A stretch of 64,000 nucleotides of DNA from Ilumatobacter coccineus YM16-304 (GTDB lineage: Bacteria; Actinomycetota; Acidimicrobiia; Acidimicrobiales; Ilumatobacteraceae). The stretch covers positions 2,604,001-2,668,000 of the forward strand of contig NC_020520.1 of the NCBI RefSeq assembly GCF_000348785.1, in the 5' to 3' direction. This document shows, in pieces, positions 51,835-59,760 of the stretch; position 1 is the stretch's first letter; each line of letters starts with the position of its first letter. Under the pieces are notes generated by a model. The model had not been told where the DNA came from. It worked only from the letters and a program-made list of their open reading frames with translations, and made no database searches. Position numbers and translations under genes: made by a program.

Positions 51835-53016
51835 ATGACGACTCCTCCGCCTCTTCCGGCCACCGGCGCATGGCTCCCGGGTGACCCCGTGGGCGAACGA
51901 CGCTTCTTCACCTTCGCGACCGACCGCCGTTTCGCGCTCGACTCGGGGCGAACGCTGTCGGACGTGGTGGTCGCCTACGAGACCTGGGGCACGCTCGACG
52001 CCGACGGGCGCAACGCCGTTCTGCTGTGCCATGCCTGGACCGGGGATTCACATGCCGCCGGCCCGGCCGGGCGCGGTCACCTCGAGCCGGGCTGGTGGAA
52101 CGCGATGGTCGGGCCCGGCAAGCCGATCGACACCAACCGGTACTTCGTCGTGTGCGCGAACGTGCTCGGTGGCTGCCAGGGCTCCACGGGCCCGTCGTCG
52201 CCGCACCCGGACGACGGCCTGCCCTACGGCTCCCGTTTCCCGGTCGTCACGATCCGCGACATGGTCCGAGCGCAGGCTCGACTCGCCGATCATCTCGGCG
52301 TCTTCCAGTGGCTCGCCGTGGTCGGCGGCTCGATGGGCGGCATGCAGGCGCTCGAATGGGCGGTCATGTACCCGCGCCGTGTCCGGTCGCTCGTCGCCGT
52401 GGCCACGTGCATGCAGGCCACCGCGCAACAGATCGCCTGGGGAGCGATCGGTCGCCGCGCCATCAGGCTCGACCCGCGCTGGCGAGGCGGCGACTACTAC
52501 GACGCGGCCCCCGGCGACGGGCCGTCCGAGGGCCTCGCGATCGCCCGCATGGTCGCGCAGGTCACGTTCCGTTCCGACAACGTGTTCACCGATCGATTCG
52601 GGCGCGAGCTCGCCGATCGAGGCGACACCGGCGACACGCTGGGGATGTGGCAGCAGTTCGAGGTCGAGCGCTACCTCGGGCATCACGGCAACAAGCTGGC
52701 CCGTCGCTTCGACGCCAACAGCTACCTCGCGATCGGCAAGGCCATGGACCTCCACGACATCGCTCGTGGCCGTGGGAGCATCGAGCGGGCGATCGCCCGC
52801 ATCCAGGTGCCCACCATGGCCGTCGGTATCTGGAGCGACATGCTGTACCCGTCGTATCAGCAGCGACAGCTCCACGAGGCGGTTGCGGCCAACGACGTGC
52901 AGAGCGAGTACGTCGAGATCGACTCGCCGCACGGCCACGACGCCTTCCTGATCAACGGTGACCAGATCGCCGGTCCGATCGAGCGGTTCATCGGCGACGT
53001 GAGCAAGACGTCGTGA
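51835..53016 (+). CDS. metX: Homoserine O-acetyltransferase
   Basis: 393 residues, alpha/beta hydrolase fold. It transfers acetyl from acetyl-CoA to homoserine for methionine synthesis. VVVAYETWGTLDADGRNAVL, CHAWTGDSHAAG and GGSMGGMQALEWA (nucleophilic Ser) are hallmarks. The C-terminal IDSPHGHDAFLIN gives the catalytic His with Asp in VGIWSDMLYPS. Strictly, MetX enzymes can use succinyl-CoA, which cannot be excluded by reading alone. No methionine riboswitch is seen upstream. Confidence 0.93.
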   Translation: MTTPPPLPATGAWLPGDPVGERRFFTFATDRRFALDSGRTLSDVVVAYETWGTLDADGRNAVLLCHAWTGDSHAAGPAGRGHLEPGWWNAMVGPGKPIDTNRYFVVCANVLGGCQGSTGPSSPHPDDGLPYGSRFPVVTIRDMVRAQARLADHLGVFQWLAVVGGSMGGMQALEWAVMYPRRVRSLVAVATCMQATAQQIAWGAIGRRAIRLDPRWRGGDYYDAAPGDGPSEGLAIARMVAQVTFRSDNVFTDRFGRELADRGDTGDTLGMWQQFEVERYLGHHGNKLARRFDANSYLAIGKAMDLHDIARGRGSIERAIARIQVPTMAVGIWSDMLYPSYQQRQLHEAVAANDVQSEYVEIDSPHGHDAFLINGDQIAGPIERFIGDVSKTS

Positions 53017-53049
53017 ACCGTCTCGTCCTAAGCCGGCCCGCCGCTCGCG

Positions 53050-53844
53050 GTGCCTGAGGGGCTCGAAGCCGAGATCTGGCGGGTGGCGGCGTCACCGCTG
53101 GTGGGGCGCACGGTGTCGGACGTGTGGGTCGACGAACGCGTGGCCTCGGTCGGACTTCGCGACGCCGTCGTCGGCGCCGAGATCGCCGGCGTCGATCGTG
53201 TCGGCAAAGTGCTGGTCGTCGAGATGCAGACATCGACGGGCCGAACGAAGCTGGGGCTCCACTTCGGCATGACCGGCCGCCTCGTCGTCGACGGCGACGC
53301 AGCCATCGAACGTCTCGAGTACGCGTCGGGCGCGGATCGGCCGTCGTGGGACAGGCTGCGCCTCTGGACCGAACGCGATCACCGACCCGCCGACGTCCCG
53401 TCGCTGCGCCTCAACGATCCGCGACGTCTCGGCCGCATCAGCCTCGACGCCGACCTGACGCAACTCGGACCAGACGCGCTGACGCTCACCAGCGCCGAGC
53501 TGCGCCGACGCCTGAGCGGACGGCGGGTGGCGATCAAGACGGCCCTCCTCGACCAGTCGGTGGTGGCCGGACTCGGCAACCTGTGCGTCGACGAGGTGCT
53601 CTGGACGGCTGGCATTGCGCCACACCGGCCGTCCGATCGCCTCGATGCGGCCGAGGTGACGGCGATCGCGCGGGCCTGCCGCCGACGCCTCCCGGTGATG
53701 CTGCGGCGCGGCGGGTCGACCATGGGCGAATTGACGCCCGAACTGCGTCGAGTTGCGGGCGATTGTCCGCTCGACGGCACGCCGCTGACCCGCTCGAAGG
53801 TCGGCGGACGGACCACCGTCTGGTGTCCGCATCACCAGCTCTGA
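53050..53844 (+). CDS. Fpg/Nei-family DNA glycosylase
   Basis: 264 residues. It starts with GTG giving MPEGLEAEIWR: after Met removal the catalytic Pro and Glu are in place. HFGMTGRLVV is the N-domain strand, and the helix-two-turn-helix region is VAIKTALLDQSVVAGLGNLC. The C-terminal zinc-finger is altered to CPLD...WCPHHQ, so instead of four Cys it may use Cys/Asp/His ligands. It excises oxidised bases and cleaves at abasic sites. It lies 33 bp after metX. Confidence 0.85.
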   Translation: MPEGLEAEIWRVAASPLVGRTVSDVWVDERVASVGLRDAVVGAEIAGVDRVGKVLVVEMQTSTGRTKLGLHFGMTGRLVVDGDAAIERLEYASGADRPSWDRLRLWTERDHRPADVPSLRLNDPRRLGRISLDADLTQLGPDALTLTSAELRRRLSGRRVAIKTALLDQSVVAGLGNLCVDEVLWTAGIAPHRPSDRLDAAEVTAIARACRRRLPVMLRRGGSTMGELTPELRRVAGDCPLDGTPLTRSKVGGRTTVWCPHHQL

Positions 53845-53847
53845 GCG

Positions 53848-54624
53848 ATGGAGCCATGTGACACGGTGCCGATGCTGGCAGACTGCTGCCCGGTGCTGTA
53901 CACGACGATCGATCATCTCCGCACGTCGGCTGTGCTGCAGCGACAGGCCGACGCTGTCGGCGACGACGCCGCCTCGCTGCGGGTGTACGTGGTGATCGCC
54001 GTGCTGATCGTGATCGGGGTGCTCCTCATCGCGCTCGCCTTGTGGCTCGTTCGTCAGACCCGACCCGACCCCGAACTCCTCGCTCCGCTCGAGCGGATGG
54101 AGGCGCGGCAGTGGCGCAAGCTCGGCCCGCAAGACCGCCGACGAGCGCTCGACGACGTACGCCCCGCCGGCGCGATCCCGCTCGATCGAGCGAAGAGCGA
54201 ACCCAAGGTCGATCAGGACTTCGCCGCGACGCGCCCCGTGCGCGACTTCAGCGACCTCGCCGACGCCCCGGCCACGGAGCCAGCGGGCACCCCGGCTGGC
54301 ACCTCGGCCGACGAACCCGACGACTCGCCGGTCGAGGAGCGCGATGACACGGTGACGATCGATGCCGTGGAACCCGAGCCGGTCGAACCGGTCGTGGAGT
54401 CGGTCGCCGAGGCGGAGTCGCCCGCAGCCGCATCCACCGTCGCAGCCGACTCGGACGACGCGGTCCCGCCGGGTGACGACACGTCGCCGCTCGAACAGCC
54501 CGACGTCGTGGCGCCCAACGGTGACGACACCGGCGAACTGGCCAACGACGCCGAATTCGACGTGCCGCTGATGCCGGGAGAAGGGCTGCTCCGCCGGCCG
54601 CGCTCCGACGCCGACCATCTCTGA
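53848..54624 (+). CDS. Membrane protein with acidic cytoplasmic tail
   Basis: 258 residues. One transmembrane helix lies near residues 46-68 (YVVIAVLIVIGVLLIALALW), followed by a basic segment (ERMEARQWRKLGPQDRRRAL) and a long Asp/Glu/Pro-rich tail that ends LMPGEGLLRRPRSDADHL. An N-terminal Cys pair (LADCCPVLY) might be palmitoylated or disulfide-linked. No known family. It may start at the ATG at 53872 (MLADCC) instead. It lies 3 bp after the glycosylase stop. Confidence 0.55.
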   Translation: MEPCDTVPMLADCCPVLYTTIDHLRTSAVLQRQADAVGDDAASLRVYVVIAVLIVIGVLLIALALWLVRQTRPDPELLAPLERMEARQWRKLGPQDRRRALDDVRPAGAIPLDRAKSEPKVDQDFAATRPVRDFSDLADAPATEPAGTPAGTSADEPDDSPVEERDDTVTIDAVEPEPVEPVVESVAEAESPAAASTVAADSDDAVPPGDDTSPLEQPDVVAPNGDDTGELANDAEFDVPLMPGEGLLRRPRSDADHL

Positions 54625-54686
54625 TCACCTCCGATCACCTCCGAATCGAGCGTGTGCGAAAGTTCTCGACATCCGTGCACATCGGG

Positions 54687-54717
54687 TTGTCCGCTCCGAT
54701 CGCGGAGCCGCTAACAT
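54687..54717 (+). promoter_or_regulatory. Possible tRNA-Gly promoter with palindrome
   Basis: TTGTCC (54687-54692) and TAACAT (54712-54717) are 19 bp apart, slightly long for a sigma-70 promoter. Between them lies the perfect palindrome GCTCCG-ATCG-CGGAGC. Downstream, CATCCGA/TCGGATG is another inverted pair. The AT-poor context makes the call tentative, but a promoter is required here for the tRNA. Confidence 0.35.
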
Positions 54718-54757
54718 CTGTGTTCCTCCATCCGAGAGACATCGGATGCGAAAGTTT

Positions 54758-54833
54758 GCGGACGTGGCTCAGTTGGTAGAGCGTCACCTTGCCAAGGTGA
54801 AGGTCGCCGGTTCGATCCCGGTCGTCCGCTCCA
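54758..54833 (+). tRNA. tRNA-Gly (anticodon GCC)
   Basis: The 7-bp acceptor stem GCGGACG pairs with CGTCCGC. The D arm is GCTCAGTTGGTAGAGC, the anticodon stem-loop TCACC-TTGCCAA-GGTGA gives GCC, and the T loop is TTCGATC. CCA is encoded (54831-54833). A strong terminator follows at 54837. Confidence 0.95.
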
Positions 54834-54836
54834 CGC

Positions 54837-54870
54837 AAAGCCCCGGCGACTCGCCGGGGCTTTCGTCTTT
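54837..54870 (+). terminator. Terminator after tRNA-Gly
   Basis: Perfect 13-bp arms AAAGCCCCGGCGA (54837-54849) and TCGCCGGGGCTTT (54851-54863) around a single C, then CGTCTTT, form a classical intrinsic terminator. It separates tRNA-Gly from the ole operon. Confidence 0.9.
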
Positions 54871-54896
54871 CTCCGCTGCGGTCACGGCCGATCGGA

Positions 54897-54943
54897 GCGA
54901 CGTCGCAGGGACGTCGCAGCGACGTCGCTTCATCACGTAGAAT
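54897..54943 (+). promoter_or_regulatory. oleA promoter with three 11-bp iterons
   Basis: Three directly repeated units, GCGACGTCGCA (54897-54907), GGGACGTCGCA (54908-54918) and GCGACGTCGCT (54919-54929), have an exact 11-bp period, one helical turn. Each centres on the palindrome GACGTC. TAGAAT at 54938-54943 is a fair -10 box, and the third repeat lies over the -35 region, so the array looks like an operator for a regulator of the ole operon. Transcription would start near 54950. Confidence 0.6.
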
Positions 54944-54987
54944 CTGCCATCCGCCAAACCCGCGAGTTTTCGCTCGAAAGGACTCTC

Positions 54988-56013
54988 ATGTCAGCCAACT
55001 CGGTACTCACCCACCGAAACGTGGGCGTGCTCACCGTGGCTGCGGCCGAAGCCCCCGAGATCGTCACGTCTGCGTGGATCGACGAACAACTGGCCGAGAC
55101 CTTCCGACGCGTCGGGCTCACCGCCGGCACGCTGCAGCAACTCGCTGGAATCAACGCCCGTCGGTGGTGGCCGCGAGGCGTCACGTTCGACGCGGCGGCG
55201 GCCGAGGCCGGGGCGTTGGCGATCGAGTCGGCGGGGATCGACCCGTCACGCATCGGCATGCTCATCTCGACCTCGGTGTCGAAACACCATCTCGAACCCT
55301 CGATCGCCTGTGCGGTGCACCACCGCCTCGACCTCCCGTCGAACTGCCTCAACTTCGATGTCGGCAACGCCTGCCTCGGTTTCATCAACGGCATGCAGAT
55401 CGCTGCCGCGGCGATCGACGCCGGAGCCATCGACTACGCACTCGTCGTCGACGGCGAGGGCAGTCGGCAGACGCAAGAGGCAACGATCGCTCGCCTGCAG
55501 AGCCCGACGACCACCGCCGCCGACGTGTTCGCCGAGTTCGCCTCGCTCACCATCGGGTCGGGTGCGGCCGCAGCGATCATCTGCCGTCTCGACCAGCACC
55601 CCGAAGCACACCGCCTCGTCGGCGGCATCGCGCGGTCGGGCACGGAGCACCACGAGTTGTGCATCGGCGACCTCGATCGCATGCAGACCGACACCAACGG
55701 TCTGCTGCACGCCGGCCTCGATCTCGCCGAAGCGGCGTGGAAGCACAGCGGCCACGACTTCGACTGGGAAGTCGGCATGGACTGGTACGTCCTGCACCAG
55801 GTGAGTGAGCGTCACACGCAACTGCTGTGTGAGCGACTCGGCATCGACCCCGAACGCTGCCCGCGCACGTTCCCCGAGTTCGGCAACGTCGGCCCGGCAG
55901 CCATTCCGATCACGCTGGCGTCGGTACAGGACCAGATCGAAGTGGGCCAGCGCGTGCTGTGCATGGGCATCGGCTCCGGTCTCAACACGAGCTTCACCGA
56001 AATCGTCTGGTGA
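54988..56013 (+). CDS. oleA: OleA, acyl-CoA condensing thiolase
   Basis: 341 residues of the KAS III/thiolase fold. It condenses two fatty acyl-CoAs head-to-head, releasing a 2-alkyl-3-ketoacid. The catalytic Cys is Cys129 in DVGNACLGFINGM, the His is His270 in VLHQVSERH, and the Asn is Asn300 in FGNVGPAAI. The glutamate that shapes the OleA channel is plausible in VVDGEGSRQTQEATIAR. GAAAGGA precedes the ATG by six bases. The stop overlaps the OleBC start by GTGA, so the two are translationally coupled. Confidence 0.92.
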   Translation: MSANSVLTHRNVGVLTVAAAEAPEIVTSAWIDEQLAETFRRVGLTAGTLQQLAGINARRWWPRGVTFDAAAAEAGALAIESAGIDPSRIGMLISTSVSKHHLEPSIACAVHHRLDLPSNCLNFDVGNACLGFINGMQIAAAAIDAGAIDYALVVDGEGSRQTQEATIARLQSPTTTAADVFAEFASLTIGSGAAAAIICRLDQHPEAHRLVGGIARSGTEHHELCIGDLDRMQTDTNGLLHAGLDLAEAAWKHSGHDFDWEVGMDWYVLHQVSERHTQLLCERLGIDPERCPRTFPEFGNVGPAAIPITLASVQDQIEVGQRVLCMGIGSGLNTSFTEIVW

Positions 56014-58565
56014 CCGCGCTTCCCGACGCGGCGACGTGGCGGGCCTGGGGCATCGACCCCGACTGGTCGCGCACGCTCGACGTCGCGAGCCACGACGGCT
56101 CCACGCACCGCTGGCACCTCCTCGACACTGCGCCCGCGGCCGACTCCACCGTGGCGACGGTCGTGTGCGTGCACGGCAACCCCACGTGGGCGTACGCCTG
56201 GAAGTCGTTCATGACGACGTTCGGCGACGACCACCGCGTGATCGCACTCGACCAACTCGGCATGGGGTACAGCGAGCGCACCGACCTGCGCCGGTATCGC
56301 ACGCGCGTCGACGATCTCGCCGACGTCATCGCCGCACTCGACATCGATCGCTCGAAACCGTTGGTGCTCGCCGCACACGACTGGGGCGGCGCGATCGCCA
56401 TGGGCTGGGCCGTCGACCACCCCGACGAGTTGGCGGGTCTCGTGCTGTGCAACACCGGCATCGGTGTTCCCGCCGGGCGCTCGGCACCGCGACTCATCAG
56501 CTTGGCGGCGTCGAAACCGCTGCGTGATCTGGTGTGTCGACGCACGTCCACCTTCGTCGAAGGGACCGTGCGGCTCTCGGGTCGGCGGATCTCGAAGGTC
56601 GACCGCCAAGCGTTCCGCGCCCCGTACCGCAACGCAGCGGATCGCCGCGCGATCGCTGACTTCGTCGGCGACGTGCCGCTGACGTCGCCGCACCCGAGCG
56701 AGGCCGACCTCCTCGACGTGGCCGACCGGTTGCACACCGTCGAGGCGCCGGTGCTGCTCGCCTGGGGCAGCGCCGATCCGGTGTTCGACGACGACTTCGC
56801 CGCCGACCTCGCCGGACGCTTTCCGAACTCGTCGCTGCAGCGGTACCCCGACGCGAACCACCTGGTCATGGCCGAAGCCGACGTGGCTTCGACCGTCGAC
56901 GCCTGGCTGGCCGATCTGGTCGACCCGTCGAACCACGCCGTCGCGGCGAGCGACACCGCCGGCGCCATCGAGCACGACCTCGACGCCGAGGTGATCTGGG
57001 CGGCGATCGAGCGTCGCCGTCACGACGACGCCGTGGCCGTCCACGACGATGCAACGGGCGAGTCGATCAGCTTCCGTGAGCTCGCGGTACTCGTCGACAA
57101 CATCGCCGCCGACCTGCGCACGCGGGGGCTCGAACCCGGCGACCGCGTCGCCATGCTCACACCACCGGGTGTCGGGCTCATCGCCGCCGTGTACGGCGTG
57201 TGGCGCGCCGGGGGCGTCACCGTGGTCGCCGATCGCGGACTCGGGTTGGGTGGACTCGGCGCAGCGGTTCGTCAGACCCGGCCCTCGTGGGTGATCGGCC
57301 CGCGTCCGGCCCGCGTCGCCGCACGGACGCTCCGGTGGGCTCCGAGGGCCACGATGATCGACGTCGACGACCTCGTGGCGGCACCGGCCGCCACCGGCGA
57401 GCTCGACGTGCCGGCTCCCGATGAGCTCGCTGCCGTGTTGTTCACCAGTGGCGCCACCGGCCCGGCCAAAGGTGTTCGCTACACCCACCGTCAGTTCGCC
57501 GCGCAGCGCGACGCGCTCGCTCGAACCTACGGCATCACCGAAGGCGACCGGTTGGTCGCCGCCTTCGCTCCGTTCGCGCTCTACGGCCCGGCACTCGGGA
57601 TCACCTCGGTGCTCGCTGACTGCGACGTCACCAAGCCCGGCGAACTCACCGCCGATGCGGTCGAGCGAGCGTGCGCAGCGGTCGAGGCGACGATGGTGTT
57701 CGCCTCGCCGGCTGCGCTCACCAACGTGCTGCGCACCGCTGGTCGAGCCCAGCACCCCGCCTTGGCCCGCGTTCGTCTCGTGCAGAGTGCCGGCGCGCCG
57801 GTGCCCGCAGAGACGTTGCGTGCGGTGGCTGCGCTCACGCCGAAGGCCACGCTGCACACCCCGTACGGGATGACCGAGGCGCTCCCGGTCGCCGACATCG
57901 ATCTCGCTGCGATCGAGCACGCCGAGCACGATCGGCCCACGGCCGGAGTGTGCGTCGGCCATCCGGTCGAGGGCGCCGAGGTGATGATCGCCGCGCTCGG
58001 TTTCGACGCCACCGCGGGCGTGCCCGACCCGCTTCCCACGGGTCGGATGGGCGAGGTACTCGTTCGGGCGCCGTGGGTCTCCGACGGATACCTCGGGTTG
58101 TGGGGAACGCAGCGGCAGGCTCGTCCCGGCTCGGGATGGCATCGCTCGGGTGACGTCGGCCATCTCGATGGCGACGGACGGCTCTGGATCGAAGGCCGTT
58201 CGGTGCACGTCATCGACGCCGTCGACGGTCCGATCACGTCGGTGCCGGTCGAACGCAGCGTCGAGCGCGCCGGAATCGACGGCGTCACGGCCGGGCGGGT
58301 CGCCGCAATCGGCGTCGGCCCCGCCGGAGTGCAACAGCTCGTCGTCGTCATCGAATCGCCCGACCAGAGCGTCGGGCTCGCCCCGGCCGGCACCGTCGCC
58401 GCCGTTCGCGACATCGTCGACCACCCGGTGGCCGCCGTGCTGATCACCGACGGGTTGCCGGTCGACATCCGCCACAACGCAAAGATCGATCGCACCGCCG
58501 TGGCCACCTGGGCCGGGGGAGTGCTCGACGGTTCGGCCACACCGCGCCGCCGGTTCCGACGATGA
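56010..58565 (+). CDS. oleBC: OleBC fusion: beta-lactone decarboxylase plus beta-lactone synthetase
   Basis: 851 residues. Residues 1-300 (OleB) are an alpha/beta hydrolase of haloalkane-dehalogenase type: VCVHGNPTWAYAWK, and the nucleophilic Asp in LAAHDWGGAIAMGWA near residue 124, which opens beta-lactones to cis-olefins and CO2. Residues 320-851 (OleC) are an AMP-binding ligase: LFTSGATGPAKGVRYTH near 476 and VSDGYLGLWGTQ. OleC makes a beta-lactone from the beta-hydroxy acid with ATP. The fusion is known from actinobacteria such as Micrococcus and may channel the reactive lactone. The start is the GTG overlapping oleA's stop. Confidence 0.92.
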   Translation: MTALPDAATWRAWGIDPDWSRTLDVASHDGSTHRWHLLDTAPAADSTVATVVCVHGNPTWAYAWKSFMTTFGDDHRVIALDQLGMGYSERTDLRRYRTRVDDLADVIAALDIDRSKPLVLAAHDWGGAIAMGWAVDHPDELAGLVLCNTGIGVPAGRSAPRLISLAASKPLRDLVCRRTSTFVEGTVRLSGRRISKVDRQAFRAPYRNAADRRAIADFVGDVPLTSPHPSEADLLDVADRLHTVEAPVLLAWGSADPVFDDDFAADLAGRFPNSSLQRYPDANHLVMAEADVASTVDAWLADLVDPSNHAVAASDTAGAIEHDLDAEVIWAAIERRRHDDAVAVHDDATGESISFRELAVLVDNIAADLRTRGLEPGDRVAMLTPPGVGLIAAVYGVWRAGGVTVVADRGLGLGGLGAAVRQTRPSWVIGPRPARVAARTLRWAPRATMIDVDDLVAAPAATGELDVPAPDELAAVLFTSGATGPAKGVRYTHRQFAAQRDALARTYGITEGDRLVAAFAPFALYGPALGITSVLADCDVTKPGELTADAVERACAAVEATMVFASPAALTNVLRTAGRAQHPALARVRLVQSAGAPVPAETLRAVAALTPKATLHTPYGMTEALPVADIDLAAIEHAEHDRPTAGVCVGHPVEGAEVMIAALGFDATAGVPDPLPTGRMGEVLVRAPWVSDGYLGLWGTQRQARPGSGWHRSGDVGHLDGDGRLWIEGRSVHVIDAVDGPITSVPVERSVERAGIDGVTAGRVAAIGVGPAGVQQLVVVIESPDQSVGLAPAGTVAAVRDIVDHPVAAVLITDGLPVDIRHNAKIDRTAVATWAGGVLDGSATPRRRFRR

Positions 58566-58578
58566 AGGCGCTCGACCG

Positions 58579-59586
58579 ATGAAGGTGCTCGTCACCGGTG
58601 GCTCCAGCCTCATGGGGACCGGCCTCGCCCGTGACCTGGCCGCTCGTGGCGACGAGGTCCGCTGCTTCCAACGGCACCGGGTGGAGGCCCTCGACGACGT
58701 CGCGGGTGTCGAACAGCGGCTCGGCGACCTGACGCAGCCCGACGATCTCGATGCTGCAGTGGCCGGCTGCGACGCCGTCGTACACCTCGCCGCAAAGGTG
58801 GGCATCGTCGGCACACGCGACGAGTTCGTCGCGGTCAACGTGACCGGAACCCGCAACCTCCTCGACGCAGCACGACGCGCCGGCATCCGCCGGTTCGTCC
58901 ACGTGTCGTCGCCATCGGTCGCTCACGACGGTTCACCGATCATCGGGGGACTCGCCGACACTCCCAAGACCTCGCATCCCGGCGCGTGGTACCCCGAAAC
59001 GAAGGCGATCTCCGAGAACCTCGCCCTCGACGCGAACGACGCCGAGATGGCCGTCGTGGTCGTGCGACCGCACCTGGTGTGGGGCCCGGGCGACACGCAA
59101 CTCGTCGGTCGTATCGTCGAACGAGCACGTGCGGGGCGGCTTGCACTCGTCGGCGGCGGCCGAGCCCTCGTCGACACGACCTACATCGACAATGCCCGGT
59201 CGGCGTTGTGCGCTGCGCTCGACGCCGTCGAGCCCGGCGCCGTCTGTGCGGGGCGTGCCTACGTCATCGCCAACGGCGAACCGCGGCCGGTTCGTGAACT
59301 GGTCGGGGGCATCTGTCGAGCGGCTGGCGCGCCGTTCGAACCCCGCGAGGTTCCGCTCGCCGCAGCGCGTGCCGCTGGTTCGCTGATCGAGCGCCTCTGG
59401 CCTCGGGTCAGGTCGGGCGAGGAGCCGCCGTTGACGCGCTTCCTGGCCGATCAGCTCGGTACCGCGCACTGGTTCGACCCGCGCCCGGCGCGTGACGACC
59501 TCGGATGGGTTCCGACCGTGTCGATCGACGACGGTTTGGCCGAACTCGCCTCGTGGTTCGAGCAGCAAACCCGCCACGGATCGTAA
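58579..59586 (+). CDS. oleD: OleD, 2-alkyl-3-ketoacid reductase
   Basis: 335 residues, extended SDR/3-beta-HSD type. MKVLVTGGSSLMGTGLARDL is the NADP-binding motif, and VVHLAAKVGIVGTRDEFVAV, HVSSPSVAHDGSPI and the YxxxK in AWYPETKAISENLAL mark the catalytic tetrad. It reduces the OleA product to the beta-hydroxy acid, between OleA and OleC. It starts 13 bp after oleBC, completing the pathway in one operon. The order A-BC-D is the actinobacterial one. Confidence 0.92.
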   Translation: MKVLVTGGSSLMGTGLARDLAARGDEVRCFQRHRVEALDDVAGVEQRLGDLTQPDDLDAAVAGCDAVVHLAAKVGIVGTRDEFVAVNVTGTRNLLDAARRAGIRRFVHVSSPSVAHDGSPIIGGLADTPKTSHPGAWYPETKAISENLALDANDAEMAVVVVRPHLVWGPGDTQLVGRIVERARAGRLALVGGGRALVDTTYIDNARSALCAALDAVEPGAVCAGRAYVIANGEPRPVRELVGGICRAAGAPFEPREVPLAAARAAGSLIERLWPRVRSGEEPPLTRFLADQLGTAHWFDPRPARDDLGWVPTVSIDDGLAELASWFEQQTRHGS

Positions 59587-59636
59587 CCAGACCCCCAACG
59601 CAGCGAAGTTGCCGCTATCGTGCGCAACGCAACACT

Positions 59637-59708
59637 GGCGACGTGGCCGAGTGGCTTAGGCAACGGCCTGCAAAGCCGTGTACATGGGTTCGATTCCCAT
59701 CGTCGCCT
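59637..59708 (+). tRNA. tRNA-Cys (anticodon GCA)
   Basis: The acceptor GGCGACG pairs with CGTCGCC, and the anticodon stem-loop ACGGC-CTGCAAA-GCCGT gives GCA. The T arm is ATGGG-TTCGATT-CCCAT and the discriminator is T (59708), as required for Cys. CCA is not encoded (CCC follows). 50 bp downstream of oleD. Confidence 0.95.
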
Positions 59709-59717
59709 CCCAGTGCA

Positions 59718-59760
59718 GCAGCTCCGGATCGCTCAGCGATTCGGAGCTGCGGTCGTTTTC
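59718..59760 (+). terminator. Terminator after tRNA-Cys, within the desaturase 3' end
   Basis: Arms GCAGCTCCG (59718-59726) and CGGAGCTGC (59742-59750) with an inner ATCGCT/AGCGAT pairing, then GGTCGTTTT, form an intrinsic terminator. The same bases encode the last codons (APNR stop) of the convergent desaturase, so it may also stop minus-strand transcription. Confidence 0.8.

Noticed and set aside
55812-58886. A 1024-codon minus-strand frame opposite oleBC
   Set aside because: Shadow of the oleBC reading frame in high-GC DNA; no motif and no start.
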